Source of the DNA: Bradyrhizobium ottawaense
Lineage (GTDB): Bacteria > Pseudomonadota > Alphaproteobacteria > Rhizobiales > Xanthobacteraceae
Assembly (NCBI RefSeq): GCF_002278135.3
Contig: NZ_CP029425.2
Span: 6,796,001-6,860,000, forward strand
Direction: 5' to 3'
Length of the DNA stretch: 64,000 nucleotides
The notes under the pieces: model-generated
Databases searched by the model: none
What the model saw: only the letters and a program-made list of their open reading frames with translations
Told to the model about the DNA's origin: nothing
Shown here: positions 33,928 to 42,753 of the stretch, in pieces
How positions within the stretch are numbered: the first letter of the stretch is position 1
Layout of the letters: every line of letters begins with the position of its first letter
Position numbers and translations under genes: made by a program

Positions 33928-36900
33928 TTGTCGGACGTCACACTCCCAGCCCCGGAGGAATCAAGCGGCACGGCAGCCGAAACCAACACATTCGCCCATA
34001 TCGGCGGCGTTCTCGATTTCTACGCCCGCAAGACGCCAGCGGCACCCGCCCTCCTCGCCCCGGGTCGGCCCGTCCTCAACTACGGCGCGCTTGGCGAGGT
34101 GACGCAAAATCTTGTCGGCACGCTGCGCCGGCTCGGCATCACCACTGCCGACCGGATTGCGGTTGCATTGCCGCGCGGCGCCGACAGCGCGCTGGCGCTG
34201 ATCGCGGTTGCCTCGAGCGGCGCCTGCGTCCCCGTCAATCCCGATCTGACCGCGGACGAGCTGCAGCGCTATTTCAGCGAACTGAAGCTGACCGCGCTCT
34301 TGACCCGGGCCGACATGAACTCGGCGAGCCGCGACGTCGCCAAGGCGCTGGATATCGCGGTGATCGATTTCGTGCCGGGACCGCAAGACGATCTGGGCGG
34401 CTGCAAATTCATCGGTCCGACGGTCGGGCCGGTGGCGGCCGGGGGCGCCTCGCGCGGCGACGACGATGCGTTCATCCTGTTGACGTCGGGCACGGCAGCG
34501 CGGCCGAAGATGGTGCCGCTGACGCATCGCAATGTATGCCTGTCCGCCGCCAATGCCGGCCGCGTGCTGTCGCTCACCTCTCACGATCGCCTGCTCAACG
34601 TCCTGCCGCTGTTTCACGCCCATGGCTTGATCTCCGGCCTTCTGACGGCGTTGGCCGCAGGCTCCAGCGTGATCTGCACCGACGGTTTCGATGCACCGTC
34701 CTTCTTCGGCTGGATGCGGGAGCTGCAACCGACCTGGTACACCGCCGTGCCGACCATTCACCGCGCGCTGCTGACGGCGGCGGAATCCGACCCGGACCGC
34801 GCCCGATCGTCGTCGCTGCGCGTGATCCGCTCGGCCTCGGCCTCGCTCGCGCCCACGATCCTCGAAGGGCTGGAGGCGACGTTCGGCGTTCCCGTGCTCG
34901 AGACCTACGGCATGACCGAAGCGGCCTCGCAGATCGCAGCCAACCCGTTCGAGCTGCGCAAGGTCGGATCGGTCGGGCGCGCTGCCGGCCCCGAGATCGC
35001 CATCATGGACGAGACGGGCCGCGCACTTGCGAGCGGCGAGCGTGGCGAGATCATGTTGCGCGGACCGAACGTGAGCCGCGGCTATTACAACGACGAGGCG
35101 GCGACGCAGGCCGCCTTCCGCAACGGCTGGTTCCGGACCGGCGATCTCGGCTATCTCGACGCTGACGGCTATCTCTTCATCGTCGGCCGCATCAAGGACG
35201 TCATCAACCGCGGCGGGCAGAAGATCTCGCCGCTCGAGGTGGAAGAGGTCCTGCTCAGCCATCCGGCCGTGCTGGAGGCTGGCGTGTTCGCGGTGCCGCA
35301 CGAAAAGCTCGGCGAAAACGTCGCCGCCGTCGTGGTGCTGCGACCGGATGCCGAGGCGACCTCGGATCACCTGCGCCAGTTCGCGCGCAAGCGGCTCGCT
35401 GCCTACAAGGTGCCGAGCTTGATCCGCAGCGTGGCAGCCCTGCCGAAAGGCGGCAGCGGCAAGGTCAAGCGCAACGCGCTGGCCGAGCTGATCGCCGAGC
35501 CGGAGGACGGCGACGAGGCGCGGCTGCCCCGCACCGCGCTGGAGACACAACTCGCCGCGATCTGGGCCGGCCTGTTGGAGCTGCCGCAGGTCGGCGTCGA
35601 TCAGGACGTCTTCGCGCTCGGCGCGGATTCGCTCGCAGTGACGCAGATGCGCTCTCGTCTGCGCGAACGCTTCAACATCGACTTCTCGTTCGAGGACATC
35701 TTCGATTGCGCCACGGTCGCCGCGCTTGCAGCCCGGATCGATACCGCCGCAAGCCGGCATGGGGCGGCACTGCCGGCCTGGCGGCAGGTGACGGAAGCAG
35801 ACGCGCCGCTCTCGTTCCAGCAGCAGCGGATGTACGTGCTCTCGCGGCTCGATCCGACCCGCTACAATTACAACGTCGTCGAAGTCGCCGTGCTCAAGGG
35901 CCAGATCGACGTCGCCGCACTTCAGGCAAGCCTTGCGGCGATCTGCGCACGCCACGAGGCGCTGCGCTCGGTCTTCATCGAGCGGCAGGGCGAACCGGCG
36001 CAGCTCGTGCTGCAATCGCCGCCGCGGTTCGAGCGGATCAAGCTCAAGCCGTGTCCTGCCGACAAGCGGGCCGCAGTGATCAGGCGCGAGGCGCTCAAGC
36101 TCGCGCAATATCCGTTCGACCTGGCGCGCGAGCCGCCGCTGAAAGTCACCCTGCTGTCGTTCGATAGGACGAGCCATGCGCTGGTGGTCAATGTCCATCA
36201 CCTCGTCACCGACGGCTGGTCGCAACGCCTGTTCTGGGAGGAGCTTGCCGCCCACTATGCCGCCGCACACGAGAAGAGCGTGGCGGCCCTGCCCGCGCCA
36301 GCTTTTCAATATCGCGACTTCGCGCTCTGGCAGCAGAGCTGGGCACAGACGCCGGCAGCCAAGGACCAGCTCGACTATTGGCGAGGCCAGCTCGACGGCG
36401 TCACCACGCTGCCGCTTCGGACCGACCGGCCAAGGCCGGAGGCCTGGAGCGGTCACGGCGCTCGCCACTATTTCGCGTTCTCCAAGGCTCTCTCGGGCGA
36501 TGTCCGCGCATTGAGCCAGGATCAGGGCGTCACGCCCTTCATGACGCTGCTCGCGGTCTTCCAGTGCCTGCTGTTCCGCCACACCGGGCATGAGGACGTC
36601 GCGACGGGATCGCTGATCGCCAATCGCAACCAGATCGAGAGCGAGCGCCTGATCGGGTTGTTTGCCAACACGCTGATCCTGCGCAACGATTTTGGCGGCG
36701 ACCCGAGCTTCGGCGAGATGTTGCGGCGGGTCCGGCAGGTCACGCTCGATGCCTACCGCAACCAGGACCTTGCGATCGAGGAGGTGTTGCGCGCATTGCA
36801 GATCGCACGCCGCAGTGACGGCAATCCGCTGTTCCGGATCATGTTCATCCTCCAGAACGCCTCGATCGAGGCGGCACGCTTTCCCGGCCTCTCGACGCGG

Positions 36901-39900
36901 CGGCTGGAGATCGACCCGAAAGTGGCGCGCTTCGACATCACGCTCGAGCTGGTCGAGGCCGACGGCCACTTCACCGGCTTCTTCGAATACGCCACCGACC
37001 TGTTCGACGCCGCGACGATCGACGGCATGGCCGCGCAGTTCAAGACAATGCTCAAGGCTGCCATCGCTAATCCGGAGCAGCGCATCTCGCGCCTGCCGCT
37101 CCTCAACCAGGCCGAACGCCGGCAATTGCTGGCGACAGGCCGGGGCGTGCCGGCCAATTTCACCACCCGCGGCAATGTGAGTGAACGCTTCGACCGCCAG
37201 GCCAGGACGACGCCGACCGCCATCGCGGTAACGGACGGACACACCTGCCTGAGCTATCGCGAGCTGGCGCGCCGCAGCCGGTCGGTTGCGCGCTGGCTTG
37301 TGCGCGAAGGGATCGGTGCCGAGAGCGTGGTGGCCTTGCTTGCGGATCGCGGCCCCGACTTGCTCGCCGCGATGATCGGGGTGCAGCGCGCGGGCGCGGC
37401 CTTTCTCAATCTCGATCCCGATCTTCCACCGGCGCGGCTCACGACCATTCTCGGATCGAGCTGCGCCCGCATGCTGCTGACCGGCCGCGCGCGGTCACCC
37501 ATGGTCGGCCCGCTGCTCGAACCGCTGGTCGAGCGCATCCCGGTGGCCGAACTCGAAGATACGATCGCCCCGGGATCGACCAAGCCGGCCCGTGCGGTAC
37601 GGCGCGCAGCCTCCGGCCTCGCCTATCTCATCTATACGTCCGGCTCCTCCGGCGCGCCGAAGGGCGTCATGATCGAGCAGCGCGGCCTGTCGAACCATCT
37701 GGCCTCGCTCATCTCCGAGCTCGGCCTCTCCGCCAGGGACGTCATCGCGCAGTCCGCGCCACAGAGCTTTGTCATCTCGGTCTGGCAGTTCCTGGCGGGG
37801 CCGATGGTCGGCGCGCGCGTACATGTCTGCGACAATGCGGTCGTGCAGGACCCGATCCTGCTGGCGCGGGAGATCGAGCGCGAAGGCATCACGGTGCTCG
37901 AGATCGTCCCATCGCTTTTGCGCGTCATCGTCGAACGGATGAACGAGGCGCAGGTCCAGCGCGCCTTTGCGAGATTGCGCCTCCTGATCTCGACCGGCGA
38001 GCCGCTGCCCGTCGAGCTCTGCCGGGCCTGGTTCGCCCGCTGCCCGAAAGTGCCGCTGATCAACGCCTATGGCGCGTCGGAATGTTCCGACGACGTCTCC
38101 CTGCACCGCTTGACCAAAGCGCCGGCGACCGCGACGGGCAACGTTCCGGTCGGCGCGCCGCTGCCGAACACCCAGCTCTACGTGCTCGACGCCAACCTGC
38201 AGCCGCAGCCGGTTGGCGTGACCGGCGAGCTTTGCATCGGCGGCGCAGGCATCGGCCGCTTCTATGTCAACGATCCCGCGCAGAGCCGGCAGCGCTTCCT
38301 GCCCGATCCGTTCTCGCGCCAGCCAGGCGGTCGGCTTTACCGCACCGGCGATCTTGCCCGTCGCCGCGCCGACGGGACGATCGAATGCCTCGGCCGCGCC
38401 GACCATCAGGTCAAGGTCCGCGGCTACCGTATCGAACTCAAGGAGATCGAGAACGCGCTGGCCGACCATCCGGGCGTGCGGGCCGGCATCGTCGAGCCGC
38501 GCCGCGAGGCGAGCGGCGACGTCAGGCTGATCGCCCATATCGTCGCAAAGCCCGACAGCCGGATCAGCGCCAGCGAGCTGCGCGAATTCCTGAAGAGCCG
38601 GTTGCCGGGCCACGCCATCCCGTCCGCATTCCTGTTCCTGGATCACGTACCGCTCAATGCCCATGGCAAGATCGACCGGTCCGCACTGCTGGCGCCGACG
38701 CAGCACGAGGCGCCCGGACCGGACGCGCCCGTGCCGGCGCGGCGCTTTACTGAAAAGGTGCTGTCCGACATCTGGATCGACCTGCTCAAGGTGGAAAGCC
38801 TCGGCGTCACCGACAATTTCTTCGACCTCGGTGGCCATTCGCTGCTGGCGGGCCAGGCGATGGCGCGCATCGCCCGCGCGCTCGGCGTATCGCTACCGAT
38901 CAAGACCATCTTCGAGGCACCGACGATCGAGGAGCTTGCCCGGCGGGTCGACCAGGCCATGGCGGCGACGCCGCGCAAGCCTGTCGCAAGCGTGACGAGC
39001 CTGGCTGAAGCGAGCCGGGCCGACAGCGGCGGGCCAACGCTCTCGATCGCACAGGACCAGATGTTGCGGATCGAGCAGAACCTCCCGGGGTTGCCGCTGT
39101 TCAACCTACCCTTCGCCTTCCGTCTTCAGGGTCCGCTCGATGCGGCCGCCCTGGCACAGGCGATCGAGGACCTCGTGCGCCGGCACGAATCGCTGCGGAC
39201 CGCGTTCGGCTGGAACGGCGTGGAGCCGGTCAGCCATATCGCCGCACCCGGATCCCTCGGCCGTGTCCTGACCATCGAGACGATCGGCGACGGTCACGCT
39301 CACAATAACAAGCGGCGCAAGGCCCTGGAGCTCCGGAAGATCGATCTTCTGATCCAACAGGAGACCTCTACGCCGGTCGACACGTCGCGCGCGCCGCTGC
39401 TCCGCGCCCGGGTGTTGCGGCTCCACGACGACGATCACGTGCTGCTGCTGACGCTGCATCACGCCATTGTCGACGGCTGGTCGATCGGCGTGCTGTTCGA
39501 GGAATTGTCGAGCCGCTATGCGGCGTTGGCCGGATATCCGTCGGCGCCGCTGCCGAGCCCGCCCCCGGCCTTTTCGGACGTCGCACGCTGGCAGCGCTGG
39601 TGGTGCGGCACGGACGCCGCCCGCCGGCAGGCGGCGGATTGGACGGAAAATTTGCGCGGCGCGGTCCCTGTCTTCGACGGCGAATCGAGCCCGGGCGCGT
39701 CCACCGGGCATCATCCGGTCAATCTGGATCGTGAGCTGCTCAGCCGGCTCACGGCGTTCGCCGGGCGGCACAATTGCACGCTGTTCATGTGCCTGCTCAC
39801 CGGTCTGAAGGCCTTGCTGCTGGCCCGGACGGGTCGCACCGACATCTCTATCGCCACCGCCATGGCCAATCGCGCCCAGCCGGACACCGACCGAATCGTC

Positions 39901-40380
39901 GGCCCGTTCGAGAACACGGTGATCGTCCGCACCAAGATCACGCCGGAGCTGTCGTTCACGCAGGCGCTGGTGCGGGTACGCCAGAGCGTGCTCGACGCGC
40001 ATGCGCGCCAAGAGCTGCCCTTCAACATCCTGGCTGACCATCTGGAGCGCGAGGGGATCGATCCGGCCTCGCTGCTCCAGGTCTATTTCACGCTGCAAAA
40101 CCCGCTGCGCCAGCCGCTCGATCTGCCGGATCTCACGACAGGATCGATCGGCAACATCGCACGCGAAGGTCAGCCGGTGCTCCCGATCGACCAGACCTGG
40201 CTGTCGCTGATGCTCAAGGAGCGCCCGACCGGCATCACCGGCTCATGCAATTACAAGCACGAGCTGCTCGACGGCCGCACGGTCGGCGCGTGGATGGAGG
40301 ATCTCGTTGCGCTGCTGGGGGCCGCCGTCGCCCAGCCCAACACGCCGCTCGACGGATTACTCGCGCGCAACGCGGCGTGA
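33928..40380 (+). CDS. Nonribosomal peptide synthetase, A-T-C-A-T-C
   Basis: This 2150-residue assembly-line enzyme has six domains. A1 (20-515) is an acyl-CoA-ligase-like adenylation domain (LLTSGTAARPKMV). T1 (533-605) has Ser568 in GADSLA. C1 (620-1065) has the active site HHLVTDG (757-763). A2 (1085-1590) has YTSGSSGAPKG. T2 (1605-1680) has Ser1638 in GGHSLL. C2 (1705-2145) has HHAIVDG (1844-1850). There is no thioesterase, reductase or epimerase, so release probably runs through C2 onto an amine or alcohol. A2 reads SFVISVW where FDxSVW is usual. The start is a TTG behind AAAAGGG; no in-frame ATG exists until residue 130. The activating transferase is encoded at 40924. The product is unknown. 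Confidence 0.93.
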   Translation: MSDVTLPAPEESSGTAAETNTFAHIGGVLDFYARKTPAAPALLAPGRPVLNYGALGEVTQNLVGTLRRLGITTADRIAVALPRGADSALALIAVASSGACVPVNPDLTADELQRYFSELKLTALLTRADMNSASRDVAKALDIAVIDFVPGPQDDLGGCKFIGPTVGPVAAGGASRGDDDAFILLTSGTAARPKMVPLTHRNVCLSAANAGRVLSLTSHDRLLNVLPLFHAHGLISGLLTALAAGSSVICTDGFDAPSFFGWMRELQPTWYTAVPTIHRALLTAAESDPDRARSSSLRVIRSASASLAPTILEGLEATFGVPVLETYGMTEAASQIAANPFELRKVGSVGRAAGPEIAIMDETGRALASGERGEIMLRGPNVSRGYYNDEAATQAAFRNGWFRTGDLGYLDADGYLFIVGRIKDVINRGGQKISPLEVEEVLLSHPAVLEAGVFAVPHEKLGENVAAVVVLRPDAEATSDHLRQFARKRLAAYKVPSLIRSVAALPKGGSGKVKRNALAELIAEPEDGDEARLPRTALETQLAAIWAGLLELPQVGVDQDVFALGADSLAVTQMRSRLRERFNIDFSFEDIFDCATVAALAARIDTAASRHGAALPAWRQVTEADAPLSFQQQRMYVLSRLDPTRYNYNVVEVAVLKGQIDVAALQASLAAICARHEALRSVFIERQGEPAQLVLQSPPRFERIKLKPCPADKRAAVIRREALKLAQYPFDLAREPPLKVTLLSFDRTSHALVVNVHHLVTDGWSQRLFWEELAAHYAAAHEKSVAALPAPAFQYRDFALWQQSWAQTPAAKDQLDYWRGQLDGVTTLPLRTDRPRPEAWSGHGARHYFAFSKALSGDVRALSQDQGVTPFMTLLAVFQCLLFRHTGHEDVATGSLIANRNQIESERLIGLFANTLILRNDFGGDPSFGEMLRRVRQVTLDAYRNQDLAIEEVLRALQIARRSDGNPLFRIMFILQNASIEAARFPGLSTRRLEIDPKVARFDITLELVEADGHFTGFFEYATDLFDAATIDGMAAQFKTMLKAAIANPEQRISRLPLLNQAERRQLLATGRGVPANFTTRGNVSERFDRQARTTPTAIAVTDGHTCLSYRELARRSRSVARWLVREGIGAESVVALLADRGPDLLAAMIGVQRAGAAFLNLDPDLPPARLTTILGSSCARMLLTGRARSPMVGPLLEPLVERIPVAELEDTIAPGSTKPARAVRRAASGLAYLIYTSGSSGAPKGVMIEQRGLSNHLASLISELGLSARDVIAQSAPQSFVISVWQFLAGPMVGARVHVCDNAVVQDPILLAREIEREGITVLEIVPSLLRVIVERMNEAQVQRAFARLRLLISTGEPLPVELCRAWFARCPKVPLINAYGASECSDDVSLHRLTKAPATATGNVPVGAPLPNTQLYVLDANLQPQPVGVTGELCIGGAGIGRFYVNDPAQSRQRFLPDPFSRQPGGRLYRTGDLARRRADGTIECLGRADHQVKVRGYRIELKEIENALADHPGVRAGIVEPRREASGDVRLIAHIVAKPDSRISASELREFLKSRLPGHAIPSAFLFLDHVPLNAHGKIDRSALLAPTQHEAPGPDAPVPARRFTEKVLSDIWIDLLKVESLGVTDNFFDLGGHSLLAGQAMARIARALGVSLPIKTIFEAPTIEELARRVDQAMAATPRKPVASVTSLAEASRADSGGPTLSIAQDQMLRIEQNLPGLPLFNLPFAFRLQGPLDAAALAQAIEDLVRRHESLRTAFGWNGVEPVSHIAAPGSLGRVLTIETIGDGHAHNNKRRKALELRKIDLLIQQETSTPVDTSRAPLLRARVLRLHDDDHVLLLTLHHAIVDGWSIGVLFEELSSRYAALAGYPSAPLPSPPPAFSDVARWQRWWCGTDAARRQAADWTENLRGAVPVFDGESSPGASTGHHPVNLDRELLSRLTAFAGRHNCTLFMCLLTGLKALLLARTGRTDISIATAMANRAQPDTDRIVGPFENTVIVRTKITPELSFTQALVRVRQSVLDAHARQELPFNILADHLEREGIDPASLLQVYFTLQNPLRQPLDLPDLTTGSIGNIAREGQPVLPIDQTWLSLMLKERPTGITGSCNYKHELLDGRTVGAWMEDLVALLGAAVAQPNTPLDGLLARNAA

Positions 40381-40519
40381 GCGGATGACATCACGGACGA
40401 ATACGGGTTCACTCGTCAAAGCTGTGCATGACCAAGTTGCATCTTGATTATTTGGCGTCGTCGCGCAAGATTATTCCGGCGTTTTGATTTGGACGATTAT
40501 TTTCAACCGGGGGAGTGTT

Positions 40520-40690
40520 ATGGGTTTCATCAAATTTACCAAGGGTACCTCGTTGAGCGACAAGGACCGCAAGGCCCTCCAGAAGCTGCTCGGTGCCGAG
40601 AAGAAGAAACTCCAATCCGCGCTGAAGGACGTCGACGCCAGCCTTTCGGTGCTTGGCGGCTCGAAGAAAGCCAAGAAGAAGAAGAGGTAA
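40520..40690 (+). CDS. Small basic hypothetical protein, 56 aa
   Basis: This 56-residue protein starts MGFIKFTKGTSLSDKDRK and ends in a strongly basic tail (SKKAKKKKR). The centre KALQKLLGAEKKKLQSALKD is predicted to be one helix. The ATG follows GGGGGAG at good spacing. It lies between the peptide synthetase and the phosphopantetheinyl transferase genes but is bounded by a terminator-like hairpin, so membership in that cluster is doubtful. The lysine-rich tail suggests nucleic-acid or membrane-surface binding, which is only a guess. Confidence 0.65.
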   Translation: MGFIKFTKGTSLSDKDRKALQKLLGAEKKKLQSALKDVDASLSVLGGSKKAKKKKR

Positions 40691-40721
40691 GATTCGTCGG
40701 CCGGGACGCCGTACGAATCTT
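40689..40721 (+). terminator. Terminator-like hairpin after the small basic gene
   Basis: AAGATTCGT (40689-40697) pairs with ACGAATCTT (40713-40721), with an inner GGC/GCC pair in the loop. It overlaps the TAA stop of the 56-residue gene. A T-poor tail follows, so it could be a weak terminator or an RNA-stabilising stem. Confidence 0.6.
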
Positions 40722-40923
40722 CAAGCTTCGCTTTTCGGGGATGGGCCGCTCGCGTGTCGAGTTAAGGTCTCGCACAAGCTTGCGCCTGTAAACCGGCCTG
40801 CAAATCGACAAGAATTCGCCCGGGTGGACCGCTAGAAGCGGTCCGCTTGATTGATTCTTGCTCAGTTGTTTCTTCCGTCGGGACCGGGGATCTGCCCTCG
40901 GCCTGACGCAAAAGGCCCAATTG

Positions 40924-41655
40924 ATGGCGGACGACAGAATTGAACTCTTTGTCGGACTGATCGAGTCCATCGACGCACCGGGCGCGGTCGAGGCGTGCCG
41001 ACGGCTGCTCTCGGTCGACGAACGCGTCCGGGCCGATCGCTTCATGTTCGAGCGGCACCGACGGCAATATATTTTCGCGCATGCGATGCTGCGCCTGGCG
41101 CTGTCGCAGATCGCCTCCAACGTCGCGCCGTCCGACTGGTCCTTTGCAGCCGGCCGCTATGGGCGGCCGTTTGTCGCAGCACCCGCGACCTCGAGCGCGC
41201 TGCATTTCAGCCTGTCTCACGCCGACGGTTGCGTCGCCTGCGTCGTGTCGAAGCATGAGTCCGTCGGCGTCGACGTCGAAACCGTGTCGCGGCGGGTGGC
41301 GCCGCTGTCCACCGCACTTCGCTTCTTTGCGCCGGAGGAGGTCGAAACGCTGCGCGGACTGCCGGAGCCCGCGGCGACCGAGCGCTTCTTCGACTATTGG
41401 ACGCTCAAGGAAGCCTATCTGAAGGCCAGGGGCTTTGGGCTCAATCTGCCGCTCGACGCCTTCGCGATGCAGGTCTCGCGCGAGGCCATCGAGATCAGCT
41501 TCAAGCCCGATATCGCCGACGATCCCGACGGCTGGCGCTTCTCGCTGTGCTCGCCCTCGCCCTCGCATCGCCTCGCGATCGCCGACGGCTCCCGTGCGAA
41601 CGGTGGCCTTCCCATCAGCCGCAATGCCTGGCCGCTCCAGGAAGCGGCTGAATGA
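40924..41655 (+). CDS. 4'-phosphopantetheinyl transferase (Sfp type)
   Basis: This 243-residue enzyme moves phosphopantetheine from coenzyme A onto the carrier-domain serines of the neighbouring synthetase. The family motifs are clear: FSLSHADGCVACVVS, VGVDVETVSRR (Mg-binding Asp-x-Glu) and FFDYWTLKEAYLKARGFGL. The length and motif spacing match Sfp/EntD-like proteins. The ATG at 40924 is chosen because the upstream extension lacks resemblance. Its stop overlaps the next start (ATGA), so it is coupled to the monooxygenase gene. Being encoded next to the synthetase, it is the likely activator of Ser568 and Ser1638 there. Confidence 0.92.
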   Translation: MADDRIELFVGLIESIDAPGAVEACRRLLSVDERVRADRFMFERHRRQYIFAHAMLRLALSQIASNVAPSDWSFAAGRYGRPFVAAPATSSALHFSLSHADGCVACVVSKHESVGVDVETVSRRVAPLSTALRFFAPEEVETLRGLPEPAATERFFDYWTLKEAYLKARGFGLNLPLDAFAMQVSREAIEISFKPDIADDPDGWRFSLCSPSPSHRLAIADGSRANGGLPISRNAWPLQEAAE

Positions 41656-42746
41656 CGCCGCCGCGGCTGCGCGTCTTTCCCGCGATTTCGCGCAACCGCG
41701 ACGCCGGAAAATATATCGGCGAGCTGATGCGGGTGGCGCAGTTCGCCGACCGCAACGGCTTCGAAGGCATTTTGCTGTTCGAAGGCAACGACGTGTTCGT
41801 CGAGCCCTGGGCCATGGCCCAGCACATCATGGGCGCGACGACGCGATCTTCGCCGCTGATCGCCGTCAATCCGGTCTACATGCACCCGTTCACGGCGGCG
41901 AAGTTCGTCTCGTCCTTGGCGCAGCTTCACGGCCGCAAGGTCTATCTCAACATGATCACGGGGACGGCGGCCAGCGACTTGCAGGGGCTCGGCGACGACC
42001 AGTCGCATGCCGACCGCTATATCAGGCTCGGAGAATTCGTGGGGCTGATGCGGCAGTTGCTGGCGAGCCCGCGGCCGGTGAATTTCGAGGGCCGCTTCTA
42101 CCGTGCGCACCATCTGCAGCTTCGACCGCGCCTGCCGGCGGAGCTGATGCCCGAATTCCTGATCGCAGGGCAATCCGAGGCGGCCCAGCGCGTGGCGAAG
42201 GAGACCGGCTGCATCAAGATGCAGATGCTGCCGCCGGATCTCGATCGCGGCCTTGACGCGCCCGGCATGAATTTCGGCATCTTCGCCCGCGAGGGACGCG
42301 AGGAGGCGCGGCAGGCCGCAAAACTGCGTTTCCGCGACAACCCTGACGATCGCGAGCTTCTCGTGCTCACCATGGAGAACACCGATTCCGTGTGGAAGCG
42401 GCATCTCTATGCCGGCCAGAGCGGCGAGCTCGGGGACAATGGCTATTGGCTACTGCCGTTCCTGACCTTCCAGGCCGACTGTCCCTATCTCGTCGGCAGC
42501 TACCAGGAGATCGGCGCGAAGCTGAAGGACTTTGCGGCCAAGGGTCTGACCACTATTATGCTCGACATGGTCGCCGACGAGACCGAGATGCAGCACGTCT
42601 GCAAGGCGCTCGCGGCGAGCGGGATGTTTAGATCACTCTCGCCGTCATGGCCGGGCTTGTCCCGCCATCCACGCCTTGCTCCACGCTCGAAGAACGTGGA
42701 TGCCCGGGACAAGCCCGGGCATGACGACCAACGCGGGAAGAGGTGA
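41652..42746 (+). CDS. LLM class flavin-dependent oxidoreductase with repeat-derived C-terminus
   Basis: This 364-residue member of the luciferase-like monooxygenase superfamily uses reduced FMN to hydroxylate or oxidise a substrate. It begins RLRVFPAISRNRDAG and shows GFEGILLFEGNDVFVEPW, LNMITGTAASDLQGLGDD and PEFLIAGQSEAAQ. LLM enzymes occur in many peptide and polyketide clusters as tailoring oxidases, and coupling to the phosphopantetheinyl transferase supports that here. The usual fold ends near residue 328 (ALAASGMF). The last 35 or so residues, rich in Pro/Arg/Lys, are encoded by an intergenic palindrome (42645-42724), so the native stop was probably lost. Confidence 0.9.
   Translation: MTPPRLRVFPAISRNRDAGKYIGELMRVAQFADRNGFEGILLFEGNDVFVEPWAMAQHIMGATTRSSPLIAVNPVYMHPFTAAKFVSSLAQLHGRKVYLNMITGTAASDLQGLGDDQSHADRYIRLGEFVGLMRQLLASPRPVNFEGRFYRAHHLQLRPRLPAELMPEFLIAGQSEAAQRVAKETGCIKMQMLPPDLDRGLDAPGMNFGIFAREGREEARQAAKLRFRDNPDDRELLVLTMENTDSVWKRHLYAGQSGELGDNGYWLLPFLTFQADCPYLVGSYQEIGAKLKDFAAKGLTTIMLDMVADETEMQHVCKALAASGMFRSLSPSWPGLSRHPRLAPRSKNVDARDKPGHDDQRGKR
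42645..42724. repeat. Palindromic intergenic repeat (CATGGCCGGGCTTGTCCCG type), copy 1
   Basis: The left arm TCATGGCCGGGCTTGTCCCG (42645-42664) is complemented by CGGGACAAGCCCGGGCATGA on the right (42705-42724), with an inner ATCCACG/CGTGGAT pair. The same 20-base arm occurs at 47597-47616. This repeat type is frequent in Bradyrhizobium intergenic DNA. Here it lies inside the 3' end of a coding sequence. Confidence 0.85.
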
Positions 42747-42753
42747 AGATCCC

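Noticed and set aside
33961..37242. Very long open frame (over 1000 codons) on the minus strand opposite the NRPS gene
   Set aside because: It is antisense to well-defined adenylation and condensation domains and its translation is Arg/Asp/Ala/Gly-rich with no recognisable motif. High GC leaves such frames open by chance.
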